A stretch of DNA of 64,000 bases, taken from positions 1,821,847-1,885,846 of the forward strand of contig NZ_AP024412.1 of assembly GCF_016865445.1 (NCBI RefSeq), in the 5' to 3' direction. The notes under the pieces were generated by a model. The model was not told the origin of the DNA. It saw only the letters and a program-made list of their open reading frames with translations, and did no database searches. Each line of letters starts with the position of its first letter. Position 1 is the stretch's first letter. Both the position numbers and the translations under genes were made by a program. This DNA is from Mariniplasma anaerobium. GTDB taxonomy: Bacteria > Bacillota_I > Bacilli_A > Acholeplasmatales > Acholeplasmataceae. Shown here one piece after another: positions 9,975 to 18,823 of the stretch.

Positions 9975-12900
9975 TTAAATCACTTTTTCTTTTTTTCTAA
10001 CCATAACAACTAAAGATGTTCCTAGTACTAAAGCAAATGTTATAAAGATTGCACTACTTGTACTAATTGCTGAAAAACATCCAGTCTTTGGAGGATCAAC
10101 TTCCTCTTCTTCAATCAAAGCACATGATCCGTTGACATATTCATATCCAGCAGCGCATGTTGTATCAATAACCTCTACATTTAAAACACTAATCGTGCTT
10201 TCTATGCCTTGATCATCAACAGCTTTAAATGAAAGTGAATAGACACCAACTTGATCAAATGTAATAGGAGTCGAATATAAAATCCAAGTTCCATTTCCTA
10301 TTTTATAATAGATATCATCATCTGAAACTAAAGTGATGGTTACACTATCTTCATATTTTGAACCACTAACGATATCGCCAGTGATGCTAGATATTGGTTG
10401 ATCAACAGGTTCAGCTTGTTTAACCACATCACTTTCCCAAGGGAATGATGGATATTCTGTCCAATAAGTTGTTGCCATTCTTTCTAATGAACTAACAACG
10501 TTTGCATTTAAATTATTTAATGTTTTATATGAGAAGAAAGAACTACCAATAATACTATCGTATTGAGAAATATATCTTAATTGTTCTGTTAATTCATTTG
10601 GATCATCCCATGTATTATCTGTATATCTATAAAATCCTATCCCGATAATTAAATCAACACCTGATGCTTCTGTAAGTTCTGCCCACCAATCTACTAAATC
10701 AGCAAATGGTGCACTACTATGATCAAATTGCCAATAAAGTTGTGGCATGATGTAATCTAACCATCCTTCCATAACCCATTTTCTAGTATCTGCATATGCA
10801 TAGTTATAACTTTCGAATGTTGAAGATGTATGTGATCCTAATTCGCCACCTGGTCTAATGTTTCCACTGTAATCATATTTTGATTTCCAGATGCCTGATG
10901 GACTAATTCCAAATTTGATATTTGTATTTTGATTTTCATTCCAAGTACTAATCACATTAGATAAGTTTTCAATCATCATATCGACGTTTCTTCTTCTCCA
11001 ATCGTATAGTTCTTCACCTACATTTTTTGTTCTGTTATATACGTCTTGATCTTCTGATGCGACTATATTACTTAGATAAAAATAATCATCAAAATGAATA
11101 CCATCAATATCATATTTACTCATTAACTCACTAACAACATTTGTAAGATATGCCCTAACGCGTGCTTCACCAGGATTAAGGATGAGTTTACCATCCGCTC
11201 CAGCAATCACTAAATCAGGATTTTGTTTTGCAAAGTTATCATCGTGTAAGGCGTTTAATTGTGATGCTTTGGTTCCTGTTTCATTTGATACACGATATGG
11301 ATTTAACCATGCATGTACTTCAATGCCACGTTTATGTGCTTCTTCTATAATGAATCCAAATATATCCCAACCTGGATCGCTACCTTCAGCTCCCATGATA
11401 TATCGACTCCATGGTGCATAATCACTATCATAAAATGCATCATTCATCGGTCTAACTTGGAAAAACATCACATTAAAATTTAAAGCTTCTAATCTATTTA
11501 ACATTGTAATAATTTCTGTTTTATAAGAAGCTTCTGAAACATGCATACCAATATCAATATTTGCAACAGTTGCTACCCATACTGCTCTTATTTCTTCAGT
11601 TTTTTCTGTGTATGTTGTCGGCAACTCAATTGGTGTATCTGTTTGAAAATAATTGACTACTTCTCCTTCTCTAACAACAAATCTATTGTTTTCAGTTGGA
11701 GGCAAAGCTAATCTAAGACGTTCGTCTAATACTTCAGAAGTATTTAATGCTTGATCTTGAGCATAATATTCTAATGTAAAATTACCTTCAAATATAAATT
11801 CTATACTTTGGTTGTATACTTTCCATGTAGACCAGCTTGTTCCATTATGAAGTCTATAATATATAGTATCTGTATCATCTAATGAAGATAATGTTACTGT
11901 TGTTTCTTCGATATAGTATAAACCTTCTTTTTCTCCTGTGATTGTTATCACAGGTTCGTTTGGTATCGTTTGATCTATAATGACTTCTCTTGAAACCACA
12001 TGTTTCAAGCCATCTTCATTTCTAACTGATATTTGATAACTACCCTCTTGATCTATGGTAAATGGACTTGTATACGCTATCCAATCGCCATCATTTATCT
12101 TATAAGACATCGAAGGTGCATCACTTGTAAGTGTAGTTTCTACACTTTGATAATATGGATCAGTTCCTACTCCAGTTAAAGATATGATAGGATCATCAAA
12201 AACTTCTTGAGCGACATCTATACTTTGAGTGTACAATGCCGATTCGATTCCAAAATCATTAATTGTTTTAATTTGGAAGAAATATCTTCCTGTTTCATTT
12301 AATGTAATTGGTCCATCATATAATTCCCATGCTCCAATAGATCCTTTATTTATAGCGACCCATATTGGATATGTATCAGAACTTAATGTCACAACAGATC
12401 CAATAACATAATCATCTCCAAGCATATCGCCTGCAATTGCAAGTGTAGGTACATCTGAGTTAATTTTATTGATCTCAATTGAAATACTGGAAACTAAACT
12501 TTCTTGCAAGCTTGCGTTAATTGCTTTTATGTAAATAACATGATTACCTTGCTCACTAAATTCTAATGGTGTTGTGTAAGGTGTCCAATTAAAATCACCT
12601 AAATGATAGTAAACATCATCTGCTGCTGATAGACTTACTTCAACATCAGATCTATATGCTCCATCATCAAATGTTCCAGTAATATCATATGTTGGTGAAT
12701 CTACATCACTTGTAGCCCACATATTTAAAGGTGTTGTTGTCCAAGCGTTATTAACAACATAATCCATATGTGCTGTTTGCAAAAATGCTGCACTATATAG
12801 CATTGATCCTTTTATTTCAGGATATTTTTGATTGTACTTCATTTGTTCATAAAATTCAGTTGTAGGATATTCTATTTTATAAATACCATGTCCAATAATT

Positions 12901-13982
12901 AAATCTACACCTGTTCCTCTTACTGTCTCAACCCACCAATCAACTACATCTGCATAAGGGGCTAGACTATGATTAAAATTCCAGTAGATTTGTGGATTCA
13001 TATAATGAACCCAACCTTCATCTACCCATTTTTTAGTATCTGCGTATTGTGAATAATAAGTTTGTGATGATCCTGGTGCAACATTTGCTCCATCAGGTTC
13101 GCCAACTTTCCAAAGTCCTAAAGGAGAAACGCCAAATCTAACATCTGTGCCTTCAGCTAAATTATGTGCGTCAACTACTTCTTTAACACCACGAATTGCA
13201 TCATTTACATTTTCTCTTCTAAAATCAGCTAATGTTTCATTAACTTCTTTATACGTATTATAAGTTACGCCATCCGTATCAACACCTGCATATGGATAAA
13301 AATAATCATCAAAATGAATACCATCTACATCATATAAATCCATAATTTCAGAAACAACATTTTTTATATATTGTACAACTGCTGGTTCACCAGGATTTAA
13401 TATAAGTTTTCCCTCTTTATCAGCAATAACCAATTCTGGATTTTGTCTTGCAAAATTATCAATATAAAGTGAGTCTAAGGTTTCATTTGCGTTTGTTGTT
13501 ACTCTATATGGATTCATCCATGCATGAAATTGGATACCTCTAGCATGTGCTTCACTAACTAGATATTCCATGACATCCCAGCCTGGATCTCCACCTTCAG
13601 TTCCAGTTAGATATCTACTAAATGGTGCATATGCACTAGCATAAAACGCATCGTTTCTAGGTCTAACTTGAAATAAGATTGCGTTCATGTGCGAAGCTTC
13701 AACTTTATCTAATAAAGCATCATAAGCAGCTTTATATTGAGCCTCGTTTGAATGTTGAGGCATGTTTAAATTATAAACAGTTGCAACCCATACGCCTCTA
13801 AATTCACTTGTTTTTTCCACATAAGTTTGTGGAGTCTGCACTCTATCACTAGTTCCATAGTGATAGATAGGTGTTCCATTTACAGTTAAATCCTGTAATG
13901 GGCCATCTGCATTTGTTTTAATTCCAATGCCTAGTATAGATAAAGCTATTAAGATAAGTATTGCACTTATAGTTTTTTTCAT
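9975..13982 (-). CDS. Anchored double-domain GHL10 (DigH/YngK-like) glycoside hydrolase
   Basis: 1335 residues. Signal peptide at 1-25. Two complete GHL10 (DUF187) TIM-barrel domains lie at about 48-430 and 815-1200. Each carries the RAVWVATV-type first strand, FQVRP-NDAFY, HAW-NPYRV and the acidic motif DGIHFDDYFY. Between and after them are five Ig-like repeats of about 80 residues (YYKIG-G-W--Y--P type). The C-terminus is DPPKTGCFSAI, a hydrophobic helix and RKKEK, the same tail as the 821-residue protein. Escherichia coli DigH (YddW) of this family cuts peptidoglycan glycans that have lost their stem peptides, which fits the amidase encoded downstream. Expected location: outside the membrane, anchored by the tail. 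The start overlaps the preceding gene's TGA (ATGA). Confidence 0.88.
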   Translation of the reverse strand: MKKTISAILILIALSILGIGIKTNADGPLQDLTVNGTPIYHYGTSDRVQTPQTYVEKTSEFRGVWVATVYNLNMPQHSNEAQYKAAYDALLDKVEASHMNAILFQVRPRNDAFYASAYAPFSRYLTGTEGGDPGWDVMEYLVSEAHARGIQFHAWMNPYRVTTNANETLDSLYIDNFARQNPELVIADKEGKLILNPGEPAVVQYIKNVVSEIMDLYDVDGIHFDDYFYPYAGVDTDGVTYNTYKEVNETLADFRRENVNDAIRGVKEVVDAHNLAEGTDVRFGVSPLGLWKVGEPDGANVAPGSSQTYYSQYADTKKWVDEGWVHYMNPQIYWNFNHSLAPYADVVDWWVETVRGTGVDLIIGHGIYKIEYPTTEFYEQMKYNQKYPEIKGSMLYSAAFLQTAHMDYVVNNAWTTTPLNMWATSDVDSPTYDITGTFDDGAYRSDVEVSLSAADDVYYHLGDFNWTPYTTPLEFSEQGNHVIYIKAINASLQESLVSSISIEINKINSDVPTLAIAGDMLGDDYVIGSVVTLSSDTYPIWVAINKGSIGAWELYDGPITLNETGRYFFQIKTINDFGIESALYTQSIDVAQEVFDDPIISLTGVGTDPYYQSVETTLTSDAPSMSYKINDGDWIAYTSPFTIDQEGSYQISVRNEDGLKHVVSREVIIDQTIPNEPVITITGEKEGLYYIEETTVTLSSLDDTDTIYYRLHNGTSWSTWKVYNQSIEFIFEGNFTLEYYAQDQALNTSEVLDERLRLALPPTENNRFVVREGEVVNYFQTDTPIELPTTYTEKTEEIRAVWVATVANIDIGMHVSEASYKTEIITMLNRLEALNFNVMFFQVRPMNDAFYDSDYAPWSRYIMGAEGSDPGWDIFGFIIEEAHKRGIEVHAWLNPYRVSNETGTKASQLNALHDDNFAKQNPDLVIAGADGKLILNPGEARVRAYLTNVVSELMSKYDIDGIHFDDYFYLSNIVASEDQDVYNRTKNVGEELYDWRRRNVDMMIENLSNVISTWNENQNTNIKFGISPSGIWKSKYDYSGNIRPGGELGSHTSSTFESYNYAYADTRKWVMEGWLDYIMPQLYWQFDHSSAPFADLVDWWAELTEASGVDLIIGIGFYRYTDNTWDDPNELTEQLRYISQYDSIIGSSFFSYKTLNNLNANVVSSLERMATTYWTEYPSFPWESDVVKQAEPVDQPISSITGDIVSGSKYEDSVTITLVSDDDIYYKIGNGTWILYSTPITFDQVGVYSLSFKAVDDQGIESTISVLNVEVIDTTCAAGYEYVNGSCALIEEEEVDPPKTGCFSAISTSSAIFITFALVLGTSLVVMVRKKEKVI

Positions 13983-15199
13983 TTATGCCTTCCTCCTATA
14001 AATAAATCTTTTACTCTTTTTACACCTTGTTCTGTTTTTCCAGAATCTGTGAATGTATGGCATGTAAAAAACACATGTCCGCCTACTTCTTTAAATGCTG
14101 ATACATATTTTAATTGATTGACGATTTCATCAGGATTTTCAAATTCACCTTCATTGCCTAAACGATAAAGTCCATGACCGATATATAAATCTATATGTGT
14201 GCCTTTAACTGCATCTACCCAAAAATTGACGATATCTGCAAATGGTGCAATCGGATGTCCAAATTCCCAATAGATTTGTGGGACTATATAATCTATATAA
14301 CCTTTTTTAACCCATGTATAACTATCTGCATATTCATTACTATAACTTTGACTACATTTTGGATCAGTGTTTGAGCCAAAATGTTCTTCACTTTTGTTTC
14401 TCCAAATGCCAAATGGAGAAACTCCAAATCTTAATTTTGGATTCACTTTTTTTAATTCAATATGCATATCTTTAATCACATCGGTAACTTGAGCTCTTCT
14501 AAAGTCTCCTAAAGATTGATCAATATCTTTTCTTTGTTCGAATTCTTTGATATCATTATCACTTTCGATTAATCCACCATATGGATAAAAATAATCATCA
14601 AAATGAATGCCATCGATATCATAGTTACTAGCAAGTTCAATCATTGATTCCAATATAAATGATTTTACCTCATTTCGTGCAGGATTTAAAATAAGTTGCC
14701 CTCTATGATCGGTTACAACCATATCTGGGTGCTGTTTTGCAAAGTTTAAATCATCACATTGCTCTAAATACTCAAATTTTGATAATTTAGATACCATAGA
14801 CACTCTATATGGATTACACCACGCATGAAACTCTATATGATATAATCTTGCTTGCTCGATAATCCATTTCAAAACATCAAAAGGAGGCTCTTTTCCTTCT
14901 TGACCAGTAAAATATCTACTATATGGATTTAATTTAGATTTATAAAATGCATCATTAGTTGTTCTTACTTGAAAAAATATTGCATTTAAATTAAAACTTT
15001 TGCAAGTTTCAAATATTTCAATGATTTTTTGTTTGTAAGCTTCTATATCCTCTGTAGTAGGCATATCTATATTTAATACGTTAGATATCCACATCGCTTT
15101 AAAAGCTTTATCTTTGTAGCGTTTAGGGATACTTACTTGTTTATTCGTATTATAGTAATTAATTGGAACACTTTTATCTTTAAACTTGTATAGTTTCAT
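13979..15199 (-). CDS. Cytosolic GHL10 (DUF187) glycoside hydrolase
   Basis: 406 residues, a single GHL10 domain with no signal peptide or membrane segment, so apparently cytoplasmic. It keeps the family landmarks: KAMWISNVLNIDMP, FFQVRTTNDAFYKS, FHAWCNPYRVS, DIDGIHFDDYFYPYGG and VPQIYWEFGHP. The ATG at 15199 follows an AGGGGA box, one base after the GH4-like gene's stop, and the 3' end overlaps the start of the double-domain GHL10 gene. This is therefore a third copy of the domain in one operon, now inside the cell. It probably hydrolyses short glycans or muropeptide-derived disaccharides after uptake. The bond cleaved is unknown, and other GHL10 members may act on different glycans. Confidence 0.87.
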   Translation of the reverse strand: MKLYKFKDKSVPINYYNTNKQVSIPKRYKDKAFKAMWISNVLNIDMPTTEDIEAYKQKIIEIFETCKSFNLNAIFFQVRTTNDAFYKSKLNPYSRYFTGQEGKEPPFDVLKWIIEQARLYHIEFHAWCNPYRVSMVSKLSKFEYLEQCDDLNFAKQHPDMVVTDHRGQLILNPARNEVKSFILESMIELASNYDIDGIHFDDYFYPYGGLIESDNDIKEFEQRKDIDQSLGDFRRAQVTDVIKDMHIELKKVNPKLRFGVSPFGIWRNKSEEHFGSNTDPKCSQSYSNEYADSYTWVKKGYIDYIVPQIYWEFGHPIAPFADIVNFWVDAVKGTHIDLYIGHGLYRLGNEGEFENPDEIVNQLKYVSAFKEVGGHVFFTCHTFTDSGKTEQGVKRVKDLFIGGRHK

Positions 15200-15200
15200 T

Positions 15201-16499
15201 TTATTTCCCCTTTTTATAATAAGTCAAATAACTTTCATTTAGTTCTATAAATTTATCAAAGCTTGTTTTGATATCTTCATTATCATACATTAAAGGATGT
15301 ACTTTAAGTGCTAGAAGTACTTTATTAAGATCCTTTTCATAAATAGCATCTGCAATCAATTCTTCAAATGATTTAATATGTTGTAATAAGCCCTTTACTT
15401 GATTAGATATTCTAAAAATATGTATCGGCATTGGCCCATCTTTTGTAATTCTAGATGTGATTTCAATAGCTGAGCTTTCAGGTAGGTCTGCTATGTGCCC
15501 ATTATTAATTGTATTTACAATTTGATAATCCCTTTTATCTTGAATCATTGAACTTATTAAAGTTACTGCTTTAATAGATTGTTCAATACCTGTTCTGGTC
15601 TTTAATAAAGCCATTGCTGAATCAATATCTAGTTTTTTATAGTGTTCAAACAATTGTGCTTCAATTTTTATATTTAACAAAGTATCAGTTTGATGATTTT
15701 CAAAATTAAAAACAAAATCATCTAAAACGTTTTTTTGTTTATAAACATATTTCAAATCAGGACTAGGAAATACTTCTAAATCTCTTAAAAGTTCTTTTGA
15801 CCAAAAACACATAGCTTCTTGTCTGACTATGGTTTCAATAAGATCTTTATATCTATCTTTTTGATTACAAAATACATTGGTCATAAAAGAAATTGGACTC
15901 AATCCAGCAACATAAGTAATAAGTTGATTTGGCTTAGTTTCTAAAATATTAGAAAAACATGTTTGCATATCTAATGGCACGTGAGATATACCAATATATT
16001 TATCAAATTCAGCATATCTTATGACCGCTTCGCTAATTAGACCCATAGGTTGAGTTAAATTAATCATCCAAGCGTGTTCACATTCTTCATTCATCTCATC
16101 AATGATTTGATACATCAATGGCATAGTTCTTAATGCTTTAAAAACACTACCTACTCCAAAAAATTCATTAGCATACATATGATTTTCATAACAAATCTTT
16201 TCGTCCATTAGATTTTGTTCATGCATACCAACATTCATTTGAGTAATAACAAAATCTGCATCTATCAATGCTTCTTTTCTATTGATAGATTTAAATAGTT
16301 TTATATTTTCATGGCTTTTTTTAACTAACGCTTGTGAAAAATCAAAAACGATGTTCAAACGATGTTCTTGTTCTTTGATATCTACTAGCCATAACTCGCT
16401 AACTGTAAATTCATCTTTTCTTTCTAATAAGTTTTGAACTAAAAATGGTGTGTATGATGATCCTCCACCTATAACAACAATTTTAACTTCCTTACTCAT
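15201..16499 (-). CDS. Divergent GH4-family (6-phospho-glycosidase-like) protein lacking the metal ligands
   Basis: The NAD-binding Rossmann start (KIVVIGGGSSYTP) and ELWLVDI are typical of GH4, the NAD- and Mn-dependent 6-phospho-glycosidases. Other hallmarks are altered. The usual TQxRVGG appears as TQMNVGM, and NPxG as NLTQPMG. The metal-binding Cys of GLCNVP is Ser in GISHVP, and the His of GLNH is Pro in GLSPI. Classical GH4 chemistry is thus doubtful. MurNAc-6-phosphate, blocked at C3, would also be a poor GH4 substrate. It sits between anmK and the cytosolic GHL10 gene. ATG 16499 is preferred because GGAT lies at proper distance; an in-frame TTG at 16511 exists. It may be a dehydrogenase, epimerase or new hydrolase of amino-sugar phosphates. 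Confidence 0.78.
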   Translation of the reverse strand: MSKEVKIVVIGGGSSYTPFLVQNLLERKDEFTVSELWLVDIKEQEHRLNIVFDFSQALVKKSHENIKLFKSINRKEALIDADFVITQMNVGMHEQNLMDEKICYENHMYANEFFGVGSVFKALRTMPLMYQIIDEMNEECEHAWMINLTQPMGLISEAVIRYAEFDKYIGISHVPLDMQTCFSNILETKPNQLITYVAGLSPISFMTNVFCNQKDRYKDLIETIVRQEAMCFWSKELLRDLEVFPSPDLKYVYKQKNVLDDFVFNFENHQTDTLLNIKIEAQLFEHYKKLDIDSAMALLKTRTGIEQSIKAVTLISSMIQDKRDYQIVNTINNGHIADLPESSAIEITSRITKDGPMPIHIFRISNQVKGLLQHIKSFEELIADAIYEKDLNKVLLALKVHPLMYDNEDIKTSFDKFIELNESYLTYYKKGK

Positions 16500-16543
16500 A
16501 GTAATATCCAACTTTCATTTAGATTTATTTAATCCAATGTGCG

Positions 16544-17689
16544 TTAACGATAATAGTTGATTTGTCCTAATATTTTATAATCTTTTGCTCCTGTTGCTGA
16601 TTTAACATTTGAAGGCAAATGATTAAGTGTTTGATTTCCTAAAATTATAAAAGCTAATGCTTCTTTATATTGACTGCTATATCCATAATCTTCTAATACA
16701 GATACTTTTGTTTCTTTCATTTTTTTTGCTATCTCTTCTTTAATAAATAAATTAAGAGCTCCCCCGCCACATAAAATAAGTTCATCTATAGGCTTTTTTA
16801 TGATTTTTTTATAACTATCAACAATTGAATCTATAACAACCATTGATAAAGTATGCATGATATCTTTTGGTTCATGCATATAAAATTGATTTAATAAATC
16901 TAGCGTATATTTATCACCAAAAGCTTCTCTACCAGTTGATTTTGGATAGTTTAACTTATAATATGGATGTTTCATCATGTGATCATACATCTCTTTAATG
17001 ATCTTTCCTGATCTGGAGATATCACCTTGATCATCATAACGCTTTTGATATAACAATTGACAAGCTTTATCAATCATCATATTTCCAGGCCCACTATCAA
17101 AGGCAATCACATCATCTAAAGTTGCCAGTTTTGGTATAAATGTCATATTAGCAATTCCACCAATATTATGAATTGCTCTTGAGATATGCAAATCAGAAAA
17201 TAATATGTAATCCGCATAAGGGACCAATGGTGCGCCTTGACCACCACTTGCAATATCTGCTAATCTAAAATTAGAGATCACTGTAGTCTTACAGAGTTCA
17301 CTAATAATTGAACCCTCGCCTAACTGTAATGATGATCTAAATAACTGATCTTCATCATTTGGAATATGATAGATGGTTTGTCCATGAGATGCGATAAAAC
17401 TAATATCTTTAAAATCAATGTTTTCGTCTTTATAAAAAGTTAAAATAGCTTCGCCAAATACATAACCAAGCTCTACGTTTAAACTACTTATTAACTTTGA
17501 TGAGGACAACTGATCATCCATTGCATCTTTTATCTTTTGGACAACACTATCTTTAAATGGATATGTTTTCTCTTTGAGGACTTTTACTTTTGTTTCCAAA
17601 GAAACACCCGATATTTCAGCTAAGATGATATCTATACCATCTAAAGATGTCCCACTCATTAAACCAATCGCTAATTTTTTCATTTTCAC
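16544..17689 (-). CDS. anmK: Anhydro-N-acetylmuramic acid kinase
   Basis: 381 residues, full length. AnmK hydrolyses the 1,6-anhydro bond of anhydroMurNAc and phosphorylates it to MurNAc-6-phosphate, the entry step for recycled or scavenged muropeptide sugars in the cytoplasm. Visible family motifs are GLMSGTSLDGID (residues 9-20), DSGPGNMMID, and ILCGGGALN near the C-terminus. It is the first gene of the six-gene operon. A TATAAT at 17704-17709 and a palindrome GGAAGCGCTTAAG upstream may be promoter and operator. The next enzyme, the MurQ etherase that makes GlcNAc-6-phosphate and D-lactate, is not in this window. Anhydro sugars normally come from lytic transglycosylases, also not seen here, so the source of substrate is open. 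Confidence 0.93.
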   Translation of the reverse strand: MKMKKLAIGLMSGTSLDGIDIILAEISGVSLETKVKVLKEKTYPFKDSVVQKIKDAMDDQLSSSKLISSLNVELGYVFGEAILTFYKDENIDFKDISFIASHGQTIYHIPNDEDQLFRSSLQLGEGSIISELCKTTVISNFRLADIASGGQGAPLVPYADYILFSDLHISRAIHNIGGIANMTFIPKLATLDDVIAFDSGPGNMMIDKACQLLYQKRYDDQGDISRSGKIIKEMYDHMMKHPYYKLNYPKSTGREAFGDKYTLDLLNQFYMHEPKDIMHTLSMVVIDSIVDSYKKIIKKPIDELILCGGGALNLFIKEEIAKKMKETKVSVLEDYGYSSQYKEALAFIILGNQTLNHLPSNVKSATGAKDYKILGQINYYR

Positions 17690-17703
17690 ACCTTTTCACC
17701 TTC

Positions 17704-17744
17704 ATTATAAAGCAAAAACACAATAAAAAAAGGAAGCGCTTAAG
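17704..17744 (-). promoter_or_regulatory. Putative promoter and operator of the anmK operon
   Basis: A perfect -10 TATAAT lies at 17704-17709, 15-20 bases before the anmK start; no good -35 is seen. The near-palindrome at 17732-17744 centres on AAGCGCTT in the -35 region. It has the AAGCGCTT core seen in LacI/CcpA-type operators but matches cre poorly at the edges. It could be the site for the neighbouring RpiR-type regulator. Confidence 0.4.
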
Positions 17745-17826
17745 TTTAGGTTGTTTTTTTCAAGATTAAAAAAAACAAGCCTTACTATGAAAAAACATTT
17801 TCTATATAAAAAGCGTCCTTTTTTCA

Positions 17827-17855
17827 TAAAAAACACCTTCAAATTGAAGGTGTTT
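17827..17855 (-). terminator. Intrinsic terminator after the RpiR-type regulator gene
   Basis: Ten-pair stem AAACACCTTC / GAAGGTGTTT, loop of 5, followed on the minus strand by a T-run. The stem overlaps the TAA of the regulator gene, separating it from anmK. Confidence 0.85.
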
Positions 17856-18690
17856 ATCGTTTAAATTTCTTAAATGTTTTATATGTCATTTCTAAAGTTC
17901 TAACTGAACGATCAATATCTACATAAGCACATCTAGCAAATAATGCATCAATCATACACATTTGTGAAATTCTTGAAGTCATTGCTGCACTTCTGAATTC
18001 CCCTTCTAGTGAAGATGTATATAATACAACATCAGATAAATCAGCTAACATAGAACTACCAATCTTTGTAATACTTATAATATTTGCTTTATTTTCTTTT
18101 GCAAGTAATGCAGCACTTATAATCTCTTTTGTCTTTCCTGAATTGGAAACAAATATAATCACATCTTTTTGGCTAATAAATGTTGCATCTACAAGTTGAT
18201 CATGCGACTCACCTTGGGCAATACAAAACTTATTAATTCTTCTTAATTTCATTTCTAAATCTTTACAAACTAGAAATGACGAGCCTTTACCAAAAATCAA
18301 TATTTTTCTTGCTCCCATGATAAGTTCAGCTGCTTTAGTAACTGTTTCTTCATCATAAAGCTTAAGTGTATCTTCTAATACTTTAATATTGTTTTCAATT
18401 GCTGATTGGCCACAATGTGAATCTTTAGTTAAAACAACATCAAAATATTCTTTGTTTTCAGGCACTTCAACTTTAGCATTTGCTAAAATAAAATCAATTT
18501 TAAAGTCCTTAAAACCTTTATATCCTAATTTTTTACACATTCTAACGACAGATGCCGGTGAAGTATATGCGGCTTCAGCAATTTTTTCAACACTAAAGTC
18601 TTTTAATACTGATTTGTTTTCAATTAAATAATCTAATACTGCTCTTTCAGCCATACTTAAATCTTCTTTATATTTAAGCATATTTAACAT
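17854..18690 (-). CDS. RpiR/MurR-family transcriptional regulator
   Basis: An N-terminal HTH_6 domain (residues about 1-75: SMAERAVLDYL, SPASVVRMCKKLGYKGFKDF) is joined to a SIS sugar-phosphate-binding domain (about 110-250: KILIFGKGSS, DVIIFVSNSGKTKEI). The family includes MurR, which senses MurNAc-6-phosphate and controls muropeptide catabolism. Its position between the anmK operon and the lactate dehydrogenase operon makes these the likely targets. The start is uncertain. ATG 18690 fits the family length, but the only strong ribosome binding site (GAGGTG at 18706-18711) sits 14 bases before it and overlaps a GTG at 18708; initiation at an ATT near 18699 cannot be excluded. A cre-like site covers the likely transcription start. 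Confidence 0.85.
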   Translation of the reverse strand: MLNMLKYKEDLSMAERAVLDYLIENKSVLKDFSVEKIAEAAYTSPASVVRMCKKLGYKGFKDFKIDFILANAKVEVPENKEYFDVVLTKDSHCGQSAIENNIKVLEDTLKLYDEETVTKAAELIMGARKILIFGKGSSFLVCKDLEMKLRRINKFCIAQGESHDQLVDATFISQKDVIIFVSNSGKTKEIISAALLAKENKANIISITKIGSSMLADLSDVVLYTSSLEGEFRSAAMTSRISQMCMIDALFARCAYVDIDRSVRTLEMTYKTFKKFKR

Positions 18691-18731
18691 GACACTAATA
18701 TCAATCACCTCAGCTTTTTCTTAAAAATCAT

Positions 18732-18756
18732 TGTAAGTGCTTTCATATTTATTATA
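18732..18756 (-). promoter_or_regulatory. Promoter -10 and cre-like site of the RpiR-type regulator gene
   Basis: TATAAT at 18751-18756 on the minus strand; no good -35 is seen. At 18732-18745, TGAAAGCACTTACA plus its flanks matches the cre consensus at all but one position (A in place of G in the central CG). It lies over the expected transcription start, a usual place for CcpA repression. Confidence 0.45.
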
Positions 18757-18823
18757 TCATTTTAACACATTTTTTTAAACTCACAACGCTAATTATAAAA
18801 AGAAATGATTGTAACTTAGTTCT

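Noticed and set aside
3084..13982. Classical LPXTG sortase signals on the two tailed surface proteins
   Set aside because: The motif is PETGC or PPKTGC with an invariant Cys rather than LPXTG, and no sortase gene is in the window; treated as a distinct tail instead.
16544..17689. A full MurNAc catabolic pathway present in the window
   Set aside because: AnmK is clear, but no MurQ etherase, NagZ, NagA or MurNAc PTS permease could be found here.
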